DNA of 64,000 bases. Source: an uncultured Lachnospiraceae bacterium (GTDB lineage: Bacteria; Bacillota; Clostridia; Lachnospirales; Lachnospiraceae). How positions within the stretch are numbered: the stretch's first letter is position 1; the number at the start of each line of letters is the position of its first letter. Where the stretch lies: positions 10,760 to 74,759 of the forward strand of contig CAJUGJ010000018.1 of NCBI GenBank assembly GCA_910586015.1, in the 5' to 3' direction. Below, one piece after another: positions 53,217 through 61,473 of this stretch. Below the pieces are notes generated by a model. The model was not told the origin of the DNA and ran no database searches. It worked only from the letters and a program-made list of their open reading frames with translations. A program made the translations under genes and the position numbers.

Positions 53217-54616
53217 TATTGGAATCCCTCCTCATTCTTATAAGATCCTGTTCTACGGTACACGGTTAAAGAGAATGTAATTGAAATAATAAATACTAAA
53301 ATACCAATTACAGCACCATAGGAATAATCCTGATTATCAATCGTCAACTTATAAAGCCATGTAACAAGTAAATCTGTTTTTCCGGCTGTACTCTTGTAAT
53401 ATTCCGAAGTTGCAGGTGCTCCGCCGGTTAAAAGGAATATAACGTTAAAGTTATTAATATTACCTATAAAACTTTGAATTAAGCTTGGTGCAGTTACAAA
53501 TAACATATAAGGCAGAGTAATCTTAACAAATGTAACAACTGGATTTGCACCATCTACTTTTGCCGATTCATAAAGTTCTGCCGGAATATTTTGAAGGATT
53601 CCTGTTGTTGTAAGTAATGTATATGGAATACCAACCCAAAGGTTTACTATGATAACAAGTACTCTTGCACTTAATGGATTTTGAGCACTTCCAAAGAACT
53701 GATAGGGTGTTTCTAAAAATCCCATATCTTGTAATAATACGTTGAGTGCACCATTTGGACTTTGAAGCATCTGATTAATTGCGAGTAAAGATACAAATTG
53801 AGGAATAGCAACAGAAAGAATAAAACAGAATCTCCAAAAACTTTTGTATTTTACATCTTTGCGGTTAATCGTTAATGCCAGAATCATACCGAAAATATAG
53901 TTTAACAGGGTTGCAAAAATCGCCCAGATAATCGTCCATCCTAATACTGGCCAGAAAGTCTTACCGAACTCTCCACCAAAGTCTAAAACTTTTTTGAAAT
54001 TGATTAATCCTACCCAATCGAAAGTATTATCTTTATTGGTTCGATCATAGTCTGTAAATGCCATTAAAATCATAAATACCAAAGGCATAATTGTAAAAAG
54101 TACAATTCCCAGACAAGGAAGAGATAATAGTGTTCTATGAAGTTTTTTATCAAATGCTATTGCAATATCTTCTTTAAATGATGGTATTGTCATGTTGTTA
54201 GCTTTGCGATATTGAGCTTCATATGCAGATTTTAATGACGCACGAAGCACAAGGATCAATGCTGCTGTAAGAAATAAAGTGATAACAGAGTACAGCAAAA
54301 TCAACATGGAATTATCTGGCTGTACATATTCAAATAATTGTGTTTCTTCATTAAAAATCTGTTGTTGGTCTTTTATATGTCCTAATGATGGAAGTAGTGA
54401 AAGCTGTCCTAACCCAAAGCTAATCATATAGATAATATATGTGATTTCTGCTGCTAAAAATATCAGCCCCTTGATAATCTGACCATGTACCAAATTACCC
54501 AGTCCGAAGATAACAGCAGACAATTTAGTAACTAAATTTCCTTTTTTTAAGGCATTTGTCACGGTATATTCTGTTGGAAATGCTTTTGATCCAACAGTAT
54601 TTTTTTTACCTGCCAT
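53216..54616 (-). CDS. malF: Maltodextrin ABC transporter permease, MalF-like
   Basis: The 466-residue permease has an N-terminal soluble part and two extra helices, then the BPD_transp_1 core (about 190-455). The EAA loop reads ELYESAKVDGANPVVTFVKITLP. The sequence LSKLSAVIFGLGNLVHGQ near residue 33 is typical of Clostridia MalF proteins. The ATG follows GGAGGAGG. It lies after the binding-protein gene, with a strong hairpin between. Confidence 0.88.
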   Translation of the reverse strand: MAGKKNTVGSKAFPTEYTVTNALKKGNLVTKLSAVIFGLGNLVHGQIIKGLIFLAAEITYIIYMISFGLGQLSLLPSLGHIKDQQQIFNEETQLFEYVQPDNSMLILLYSVITLFLTAALILVLRASLKSAYEAQYRKANNMTIPSFKEDIAIAFDKKLHRTLLSLPCLGIVLFTIMPLVFMILMAFTDYDRTNKDNTFDWVGLINFKKVLDFGGEFGKTFWPVLGWTIIWAIFATLLNYIFGMILALTINRKDVKYKSFWRFCFILSVAIPQFVSLLAINQMLQSPNGALNVLLQDMGFLETPYQFFGSAQNPLSARVLVIIVNLWVGIPYTLLTTTGILQNIPAELYESAKVDGANPVVTFVKITLPYMLFVTAPSLIQSFIGNINNFNVIFLLTGGAPATSEYYKSTAGKTDLLVTWLYKLTIDNQDYSYGAVIGILVFIISITFSLTVYRRTGSYKNEEGFQ

Positions 54617-54674
54617 GCTCGTTCCTCCTCCTAGTTTTTACCCCATTTTAAAATTATGAATCAATGGAGTTACA

Positions 54675-54726
54675 AGGAGCTATCGCTAAGAATTGAATAT
54701 ACAATTTTCTGAATGCGATAGCTCCT
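54675..54726. other. Intercistronic hairpin between malE-like and malF-like genes
   Basis: Arms 54675-54686 (AGGAGCTATCGC) and 54715-54726 (GCGATAGCTCCT) are perfect, with a small inner hairpin (AATTG/CAATT, 54691-54706). No T-run follows, so rather than full termination it may protect the malE-like mRNA from 3' decay and so raise binding-protein output over permeases. Confidence 0.75.
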
Positions 54727-54735
54727 GCAACTAAA

Positions 54736-56043
54736 TTATAAGCCAGAGCTCATAATTGCATTGCCCATGTTTTTAGTCTTTTCAGCCGCATTTGCTTTTG
54801 TTACGTCACCTTGATCAATTTCCTTACCCATGGTTTCTGCAGGAGTCCAGAAATTTTGCATTTCCGGAATCATTGGCTGTACTACAGAAGCATTAATAAT
54901 TTCAAGAGTTTGTGCATAGGAAACTTCATCTGCTACAACGGCTGGATCGTCACTTAGAGAAAGACAAGTAGGTGTAATTCCTCTAGTAGCAAAACGAATT
55001 TTTTGGCACTCTTCACTGCCTAAATACATAGCTAATGCCACTGCTGCCTGCATATTCTTACTGTTTGCATTTACGCCGATTGCCTTAGATCCTGCAAAGG
55101 ATTTCATCTGTCCACTTGTTCCGTTAATTGTTACTGTAGGAATCTGAGTTGCTGCAAAATTCTCTCCTAATGCGCCTCTGATCTGATCAGCATCCCAAGA
55201 ACCAGTAAAGTAAGCACCTAATTTTCCCTCTTTCATTAATGCGATAGAACTTCCATTATTTTCTACAGAAAACTTTGGATTTGCTTTTAAATCTACAAGA
55301 TATTCTGTTACTGCACTTAACTCACCAAAATTTGTGCCTGCTGCTGCATCTGCACCATTCTCTCCAAATAATTGTCCACCAGCTGCATAGTAGAATGCAG
55401 CAATATACCAGCTATTAGTCAAAGGAAATGCTACATTATAAATACCATCTCCTAAATCCTTTTCCATCATAGTATTAAGAGATTTTACATCTTCTTCTGT
55501 AAACATACTCTTGTTATAATACATAAACCATGTATTTGGAGTAAATGGTACTCCATAAACTCCTCCATTATAGGTTACAGAATCTACCATAGACTGACTA
55601 TAGTTACTTTTGATTGTTTCCAGATTGGAACCACCAATCTGAGCGATTGCACCAGAAGCTACTAAATCGGATAACTGGTCATTTGCATACACATAGACAT
55701 CTGCCGCAGCAGTAGGATCCTTAGAAACTTCTGCTTTTGCGTCTGCTTCAGAACACACCCCATACTTAAATGTAATATTCCACTCTGGATGTGCTGCATT
55801 AAAACTTTCACACATTGTAGCTAAAATTCCTTTGTCATATCCTTCTCTTGGTGCTTGATCTTCCTGTGGTCCCCATACTGTTAAAGTAATATTTTCCCCT
55901 GAACCCTTATTATCTGACTGTACTGGAGTTGGTGTATTATTGGTCTTGGAGTCGTCTTCATCTTTCTTTCCACATCCTGTCAACCCTGCAAATGCAAGAG
56001 TTCCAGCAAGTAACAGTGCTAAAAATCTTTTGCTTTTTCTCAT
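54736..56043 (-). CDS. malE: Maltodextrin-binding lipoprotein, MalE-like
   Basis: The 435-residue protein has a lipoprotein signal (lipobox GLTGC, Cys 24) and an SBP_bac_1 fold: LTVWGPQEDQAPREG, ADVYVYANDQLSDLVASGAI, YGVPFTPNTWFMYYNK, GSWDADQIR. Such proteins bind maltodextrins outside the membrane and deliver them to MalFG. It is first of the transporter genes; AGAGAGG precedes the ATG. The 223-base upstream region is full of inverted repeats. Confidence 0.9.
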   Translation of the reverse strand: MRKSKRFLALLLAGTLAFAGLTGCGKKDEDDSKTNNTPTPVQSDNKGSGENITLTVWGPQEDQAPREGYDKGILATMCESFNAAHPEWNITFKYGVCSEADAKAEVSKDPTAAADVYVYANDQLSDLVASGAIAQIGGSNLETIKSNYSQSMVDSVTYNGGVYGVPFTPNTWFMYYNKSMFTEEDVKSLNTMMEKDLGDGIYNVAFPLTNSWYIAAFYYAAGGQLFGENGADAAAGTNFGELSAVTEYLVDLKANPKFSVENNGSSIALMKEGKLGAYFTGSWDADQIRGALGENFAATQIPTVTINGTSGQMKSFAGSKAIGVNANSKNMQAAVALAMYLGSEECQKIRFATRGITPTCLSLSDDPAVVADEVSYAQTLEIINASVVQPMIPEMQNFWTPAETMGKEIDQGDVTKANAAEKTKNMGNAIMSSGL

Positions 56044-56071
56044 GATCTTTACCTCTCTTTTTTTGATTTTG

Positions 56072-56086
56072 AACGGTCTTACCGTT
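56072..56086. promoter_or_regulatory. Operator-like inverted repeat before malE
   Basis: AACGGT (56072-56077), CTT and ACCGTT (56081-56086) form a perfect 6-bp-arm inverted repeat in the leader of the malE-like gene, about 30 bases from its ATG. A second short one, TCCC/GGGA, lies at 56088-56100. The size suits a LacI-type or other dimeric regulator, but no protein can be assigned. Confidence 0.4.
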
Positions 56087-56158
56087 TTCCCGATTTGGGA
56101 GTCCCCCTAATAATTGCAACTATTTTGGAGTGGAGTGTATGTATTTTTTTCTTTTTTC

Positions 56159-56230
56159 CTTCCGCAACATGAAATGTTGCGGAAGAAACTTTCGTTTCTT
56201 CCTAATCAAACAGCCTAGGCTGTTTGATTA
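56159..56230. promoter_or_regulatory. Three-hairpin element between glgP and malE, two of them mutually exclusive
   Basis: Element A (56203-56230) is a perfect 28-bp palindrome centred on CCTAGG. Element B (56181-56202) has 9-bp arms GGAAGAAAC/GTTTCTTCC, and on the minus-strand RNA its loop is a GAAA tetraloop closed by C-G. Element C (56159-56185) has 12-bp arms around a 3-base loop (core CCGCAACAT). B and C share bases 56181-56185, so only one can form in full. No U-run follows on the minus strand. It could end or stabilise glgP mRNA, or regulate malEFG. Confidence 0.65.
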
Positions 56231-56266
56231 AAAGGATTTTGAAAATTTTAGGTTAAAATGGGTTAG

Positions 56267-58612
56267 TTATACACGCCAAATCTCCTCGGCATAATCACGG
56301 ATTGTTCTGTCGGACGAGAATTTTCCTGAATTTGCCGTATTAATAAAACATTTCTTCCGAAAAGCATACGTATCAGAATAATCCTTATTTACTGCCAATT
56401 TTGCTTCCACATAAGGAAGAAAATCTAAAAGCAGATAATAGTGATCCGGTTTATGCCAACTTGCACCCTCTAAAATTGAAGTATACAATTCTTTAAACAT
56501 TCCCGTTCCTTCATCATCAAAGGTTCCATCTACTAATGTATCTAAAACCTGTTTGATTCTTGGATTTTCCTGATAAAGTTCTTTCGGATCATATGTCTTA
56601 CTAATCTTTTCAATTTCTTCTACCCTTGCACCAAAGATATAATTATTCTCTTCTCCTGCCTCAGCAACAATTTCTACATTTGCACCATCATACGTTCCAA
56701 GGGTAACTGCACCATTTAACATAAACTTCATGTTTCCTGTTCCAGAAGCTTCTGTTCCTGCGGTAGAAATTTGTTCAGAAACATCGGCGGCTGGCATCAG
56801 TTTTTCTGCATAAGAAACATTATAATTGTGTACAAAGACTACTTTTAGTTTATCTTTTACTTCTTCATCAGCCTCAATTAATTTTGCAATTTCATTGATA
56901 AATTTAATAATTGCTTTTGCCCTTAAATATCCCGGTGCTGCTTTTGCACCAAAAATAAATACGGTTGGATTGAACTCTTTGATTCTTCCATCTTTTAGAC
57001 CAAAATAAATATCTAAAATGGAAAACGCATTTAAAAGTTGTCTTTTATACTCATGTAATCTTTTTACTTGAATATCAAAAATAAAATCTGGGTTGATTGT
57101 TATGCCTTCTTGCTGTAAAATATAATCTGCTAACTGGCGTTTTTTAATCTTTTTAATATCATCAAATTGTTTTAATACTGTATTATCATCTTGATATTTC
57201 TCTAAATTTTTCAGACTATCTAAATTTGTAATCCAACTATTTCCAATTTTGTCAGTAATAAATCCTGCCAATTCCATGTTAGAAAGAGCAAGCCATCTGC
57301 GCTGTGTAATTCCATTTGTCTTATTATTAAACCGTTCAGGGTATACTTCATACCACTCTTTTAATGCGTCGTTCTTTAAAATCTCCGTATGAAGCTGTGC
57401 TACACCATTTGTAGAATGGCTTGCATAAATCGCAAGTCTTGCCATATGAATCAGACCACTATCAATAATATTATACTGTTTTAATTCTTCTTCTTTTACT
57501 TTTCCTAATCCCTTTAACTCCTTTACCATTGCCTTTTGTATCATAACTATATATTTGTAAACATTTGGGATTACTGCTTTAAAAAGATTGATGCCCCATT
57601 TTTCTAATGCTTCTGCCATAATTGTATGATTTGTATAGGCAAAGGTTTCTTTTGCAATCTTTAATGCTCTTGCAAAGGTCATTCCTTCATTTTCCATCAT
57701 AAGGCGGATAAATTCTGGAATTGCAACTACAGGATGTGTGTCATTTAACTGAACTGCATATTCACTGGAGAAATAATTAAAATCATTTCCATGTCTTTTT
57801 TTGTAGGTGCGAATAATATCTTGAATAGTTGCACTAGCAAAGAAATACTGCTGTTTTAAACGGAGCTTTTTACCTGCATCTGTTGTATCATTTGGATAAA
57901 GTACACTACAGATAGCATCTGCATTTATTCTATCTTTTGCTGCTTTATCATACTGTTGATCATTAAAAAGTTCAAAATTAAAATGGATTAATGGTTCTGC
58001 TTGCCATAATCGTAAAACATTGATCTTAGAGCCGCCATATCCTATTACTGGACAGTCATATGGAACTGCATAAACAGACTGACCTTTAAAATCGATTTGA
58101 ACTCGTTCTTCTTGTTTTCGTACACTCCAAGGATCCCCCCATGAAGTCCAGTCATCTGCAGTTTCTCTTTGAAATCCATTTTCAAAATATTGTTTAAATA
58201 GACCAAACTTATAGCGAATTCCATATCCATTGAGAGTAATTCCAATCGTCGCTCCAGAGTCTAAAAAGCAAGCGGCAAGTCTTCCTAAACCTCCATTGCC
58301 AAGAGCAGCATCTTCTACTTCTTCAAATACTCGGATATCAATTCCATTTTCACTCATCAATTCTGTAAATTGATTAAACAGTCCTAGACTAAGTAAGTTG
58401 TTATAGACCATACGACCAATTAAAAATTCTGCTGACAGATAACAAACTTTTTTCTCTCTGCCCTCTAGTGCATTTTTAGAAAAATCCGAATCAATTTCTG
58501 CCATAGCTGCTTTAGAAACTGCATGATACAATTCAATAGTAGAGGCATCTTTTATGGATTTTCCATAATTCAATTCTAATATTGTACTTACATTTGCCTT
58601 AAAATTGTTCAT
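56267..58612 (-). CDS. glgP: Glycogen/maltodextrin phosphorylase
   Basis: The 781-residue GT35 enzyme releases glucose-1-phosphate from alpha-1,4-glucans. It has the PLP site with Lys in GTGNMKFMLNGAVTLGTYDG, plus LAACFLDS, GYGIRYKFGLF, NDTHPVVAIPE and FVHNYNVSYAEKLMPAADVSEQIS. The frame is open to 58654, but ATG 58612 with AGGAGA seven bases upstream is preferred; this also leaves an 11-base gap to malQ instead of an overlap. It is co-transcribed with malQ. Confidence 0.95.
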   Translation of the reverse strand: MNNFKANVSTILELNYGKSIKDASTIELYHAVSKAAMAEIDSDFSKNALEGREKKVCYLSAEFLIGRMVYNNLLSLGLFNQFTELMSENGIDIRVFEEVEDAALGNGGLGRLAACFLDSGATIGITLNGYGIRYKFGLFKQYFENGFQRETADDWTSWGDPWSVRKQEERVQIDFKGQSVYAVPYDCPVIGYGGSKINVLRLWQAEPLIHFNFELFNDQQYDKAAKDRINADAICSVLYPNDTTDAGKKLRLKQQYFFASATIQDIIRTYKKRHGNDFNYFSSEYAVQLNDTHPVVAIPEFIRLMMENEGMTFARALKIAKETFAYTNHTIMAEALEKWGINLFKAVIPNVYKYIVMIQKAMVKELKGLGKVKEEELKQYNIIDSGLIHMARLAIYASHSTNGVAQLHTEILKNDALKEWYEVYPERFNNKTNGITQRRWLALSNMELAGFITDKIGNSWITNLDSLKNLEKYQDDNTVLKQFDDIKKIKKRQLADYILQQEGITINPDFIFDIQVKRLHEYKRQLLNAFSILDIYFGLKDGRIKEFNPTVFIFGAKAAPGYLRAKAIIKFINEIAKLIEADEEVKDKLKVVFVHNYNVSYAEKLMPAADVSEQISTAGTEASGTGNMKFMLNGAVTLGTYDGANVEIVAEAGEENNYIFGARVEEIEKISKTYDPKELYQENPRIKQVLDTLVDGTFDDEGTGMFKELYTSILEGASWHKPDHYYLLLDFLPYVEAKLAVNKDYSDTYAFRKKCFINTANSGKFSSDRTIRDYAEEIWRV

Positions 58613-58623
58613 TTGACTTTCTC

Positions 58624-60159
58624 CTATTTCTTTTTTGGTTTTTCTTTGTGACACCCCAGTCTATCATAAATTTTGCATAAATTCCAGTAATATGTTGTAT
58701 CAATTTGCTCATATTGGCTGTCTGTCATTCTCCATCTCCAATTACATCCAACTGTAGATGGAAAATTTGTTCTTGCCAAATTATCCAGTTTGAGTAAATC
58801 CTGCATCTGTATAATAACAACATTTGCAATACAAGAAAATAGGCTTCGAATAATACTGTCTGGTAATTCTTTTGTTTTTTTCACTCCATAGTAATCTCTG
58901 ATAAACTTCTTTTGTTTTTTTGTTCTGCCATTTAAATAACCAATTAGAGTTTCATTATCATGAGTTCCAATATAGGCGATAATATTATTAGAACTATAAT
59001 TACTTGGAAGATAAGGACTATCCTCTGGTCCATCTAAACCAAACTGAATAATCTTCATTCCCGGAAATCCAGTCTTTTGGATTAAGTCTATAACAGGCTT
59101 TGTCAGCACTCCAAGATCTTCTGCAATAATTCCAGAATCTCCAATTGATTCTGAAATTACTTTTGTCAATTTTTCTCCCGGTCCTTTTTTCCACTCACCA
59201 CCAATTGCAGTTGGACATTCTGCTGGTATTGACCAATAATTTACAATTCCAATAAAATGATCAATTCGAATAATATCATAAAATTCTGCATTTGCCTTCA
59301 TGCGTTCTTTCCACCAAGAGAAATCATTCTTTTCGATTGCCTCCCAGTCATAGATTGGATTACCCCAACGCTGTCCTGTAGCAGAAAAAATATCTGGTGG
59401 TACTCCTGCAATATTGACTTCCTCTCGGTTGATATCTAATTGAAAATACTCACTGTGTACCCATACATCTGAACTATCCATAGCCACATAAAGAGGAATA
59501 TCTCCAATAATTTTAATTCCCTGTTCATTTGCATATGTCTTTAATTTCATCCATTGCTCTCTAAACTTAAACTGGCAAAATTTCCAAAACTCAATTTCAT
59601 CTGCTAACTTTTCTTCATATTCTTTTACTTTCTCTGGACGATGAAAACGAATTCCTTCTTCCCACTCTTGCCAAGACTTATTTTCAAAAGTTCCTTTGAT
59701 AGACATATACAAACTATAATCTTCAAGCCAATACTTTGTATTTAATAAAAAAGTCTGATATTTTTTTGTATCTTTATGTGTACTTCGTTCAAATGCTTTT
59801 CTTAATACCTTAAAGCGATTATGATAAATTACTGCATAGTCAATATCATTTTCCACTTCACCCCAATCATAGATCTCTATCTCCTCATTAGTTAAAAGCC
59901 CTTCTTGTACTAAGGTATCTAAATCAATAAAATATGGATTACCTGCAAAAGCGGAAAAAGATTGATAAGGACTATCTCCAAAACTGGTAGGCCCCACTGG
60001 AAGTACTTGCCAATAACTAAATCCATTCTTCTTTACAAAATCCACAAATTCATACGCATGACGTCCTAATGTGCCAATTCCATAATTTCCCGGAAGGCTA
60101 CTAACAGGCATTAAAATTCCTGCTCCTCTATTGAGTTGTTTTGATTTTTTTTTCATCAC
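58624..60159 (-). CDS. malQ: 4-alpha-glucanotransferase (amylomaltase)
   Basis: The 511-residue GH77 enzyme transfers glucan chains between maltodextrins. It shows RGAGILMPVSSLPG, SYWQVLPVGPTSFGDSPYQS, the nucleophile Asp in DIIRIDHFIG, the acid/base Glu in IAEDLG and the third Asp in IGTHDNETLIG. The start is GTG 60159 or ATG 60156, after AAGGAAG. It is the first gene of the malQ-glgP operon, behind a strong promoter with a palindromic operator, opposite the LacI-type gene. Confidence 0.95.
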   Translation of the reverse strand: MMKKKSKQLNRGAGILMPVSSLPGNYGIGTLGRHAYEFVDFVKKNGFSYWQVLPVGPTSFGDSPYQSFSAFAGNPYFIDLDTLVQEGLLTNEEIEIYDWGEVENDIDYAVIYHNRFKVLRKAFERSTHKDTKKYQTFLLNTKYWLEDYSLYMSIKGTFENKSWQEWEEGIRFHRPEKVKEYEEKLADEIEFWKFCQFKFREQWMKLKTYANEQGIKIIGDIPLYVAMDSSDVWVHSEYFQLDINREEVNIAGVPPDIFSATGQRWGNPIYDWEAIEKNDFSWWKERMKANAEFYDIIRIDHFIGIVNYWSIPAECPTAIGGEWKKGPGEKLTKVISESIGDSGIIAEDLGVLTKPVIDLIQKTGFPGMKIIQFGLDGPEDSPYLPSNYSSNNIIAYIGTHDNETLIGYLNGRTKKQKKFIRDYYGVKKTKELPDSIIRSLFSCIANVVIIQMQDLLKLDNLARTNFPSTVGCNWRWRMTDSQYEQIDTTYYWNLCKIYDRLGCHKEKPKKK

Positions 60160-60179
60160 GAGCCACTTCCTTAGTTATT

Positions 60180-60195
60180 TTCGAAAACTTTCGAA
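60180..60195. promoter_or_regulatory. Putative operator of the LacI-type regulator
   Basis: TTCGAAA (60180-60186), AC and TTTCGAA (60189-60195) form a perfect 7-bp-arm palindrome. It lies just downstream of the expected malQ transcription start, where a bound repressor would block elongation. The regulator encoded divergently is the natural candidate. Confidence 0.65.
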
Positions 60196-60206
60196 CTGTT
60201 AAGTTG

Positions 60207-60235
60207 ATAATAGCATATTATACGATTAATGTCAA
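60207..60235 (-). promoter_or_regulatory. SigA-type promoter of malQ-glgP
   Basis: On the minus strand TTGACA (60235-60230), a 17-base spacer and TATTAT (60212-60207), 11 of 12 consensus positions. Start expected near 60200, within reach of the operator at 60180-60195. Confidence 0.85.
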
Positions 60236-60437
60236 TACCTCTTTTGAAACTAATTGTGTAATTTTATCTTCATATATAATATTCTTTCCAATTGTTTTGT
60301 TGAATATCACAAAAACATAAGAAAAAATCATTAAAAATTCTGCATCATATTATAAAATGAAATTAAAAACAAACGTTGAAAATCTATTGTTTTAGGATTA
60401 TACTAGAACAATGAGATTACATTCTTGGGAGGGCTTT

Positions 60438-61433
60438 ATGGCAACAATTAAAGATATTGCACAACGACTAGGAGTTGCTGTAAGCACTGTATCAAAGGGT
60501 TTAAATGGAGCAAGTGATATTAGTGCTGAAATGAGGCAACTTGTTCTTGACACAGCAGTTGAAATGGGATATGCGTCAAAAAAGATACGTTCAAATGGAA
60601 ATCGGAAGGTTTGTATTTTAATCGAAAACATGGATTATGAAAATATCGATCAATTCGGTTATGAAATTGTTATGGGATTCAAAATATATGCTGCTAGAAG
60701 GAATTGGGAGGTTTCTGTGATTCCTTCAAATCTAAATATGCAGACTGCTGAAAAATATGACACCTATATGTTAAAGAATGGATTCTGTGGAGCATTTCTG
60801 CTCGGTTTTTCTCTCCATGATGACTGGATTAAACAATTAAATAAAACAACTGTTCCTACTGTTTTATTAGACAATTATATCGCTGGTAATCATCATGTAG
60901 GCTATGTTGGAACAGATAGTTTTGAAGGAATTTCTCTTTCTGTAAAACATTTAGTAGAACTTGGACACAAAAAAATTGCATTTTTAAATGGCTCAAAAAA
61001 TTCTATGGTTTCTGAAGAACGTCTACAAGCTTTTCTTCAAAGCATGACAGAAAATGGACTGACTCCTGATGAAAAGTTGATGGAATATGGTTATTATGTG
61101 CCTGATTGTGCAAAATACCACGTTCCCGGATTTCTTGAACATGGTGCAACCGCTATTATTTGTGCCAGCGATCTGATTGCTTCTGGTGTAATTACAGAAC
61201 TTATCAAACGAGGTCTTCGAGTTCCTGAAGATATCAGCGTAATTGGCTATGACGATCTTCCAATCGCCAAACAACTGAATCCCCCTTTGACTACAATTCG
61301 TCAAGATCGAGTCGATCTTGGAAGAAGTGCCTTTTTGCTGTTAGATGGTCTAGTTCATAACATCACTATCAGCAAGCTGCTTTTACGTGCTAAATTTATT
61401 AAACGTGGATCAACAAAAGAACCGACGGAATAA
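60438..61433 (+). CDS. LacI-family transcriptional regulator (probable maltose/maltodextrin regulator)
   Basis: The 331-residue protein has an N-terminal LacI helix-turn-helix (TIKDIAQRLGVAVSTVSKGL, hinge region AVEMGYASKK) and a periplasmic-binding-like sensor domain (HVGYVGTDSFEGISLSVKHL, GHKKIAFLNGS, ISVIGYDDLPIAKQLNPPLTTI). It starts at ATG 60438, five bases after GGAGG; the open frame extends to 60411 without a ribosome site. Its stop lies inside the terminator hairpin. Divergence from malQ and the palindrome suggest it represses the glucan genes, relieved by maltodextrin. Confidence 0.88.
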   Translation: MATIKDIAQRLGVAVSTVSKGLNGASDISAEMRQLVLDTAVEMGYASKKIRSNGNRKVCILIENMDYENIDQFGYEIVMGFKIYAARRNWEVSVIPSNLNMQTAEKYDTYMLKNGFCGAFLLGFSLHDDWIKQLNKTTVPTVLLDNYIAGNHHVGYVGTDSFEGISLSVKHLVELGHKKIAFLNGSKNSMVSEERLQAFLQSMTENGLTPDEKLMEYGYYVPDCAKYHVPGFLEHGATAIICASDLIASGVITELIKRGLRVPEDISVIGYDDLPIAKQLNPPLTTIRQDRVDLGRSAFLLLDGLVHNITISKLLLRAKFIKRGSTKEPTE

Positions 61434-61450
61434 ATCCGTGCGGTTCTTTT
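61415..61450. terminator. Bidirectional terminator between the LacI-type gene and metG
   Basis: Arms AAAAGAACCG-ACGGA (61415-61429) and TCCGT-G-CGGTTCTTTT (61435-61450) pair perfectly except for one bulged G. The stop codon of the regulator gene lies in the loop. A- and T-runs at both ends suit termination of both converging genes. Confidence 0.9.
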
Positions 61451-61473
61451 ACTAAATACTATTGTTGTAAGTT

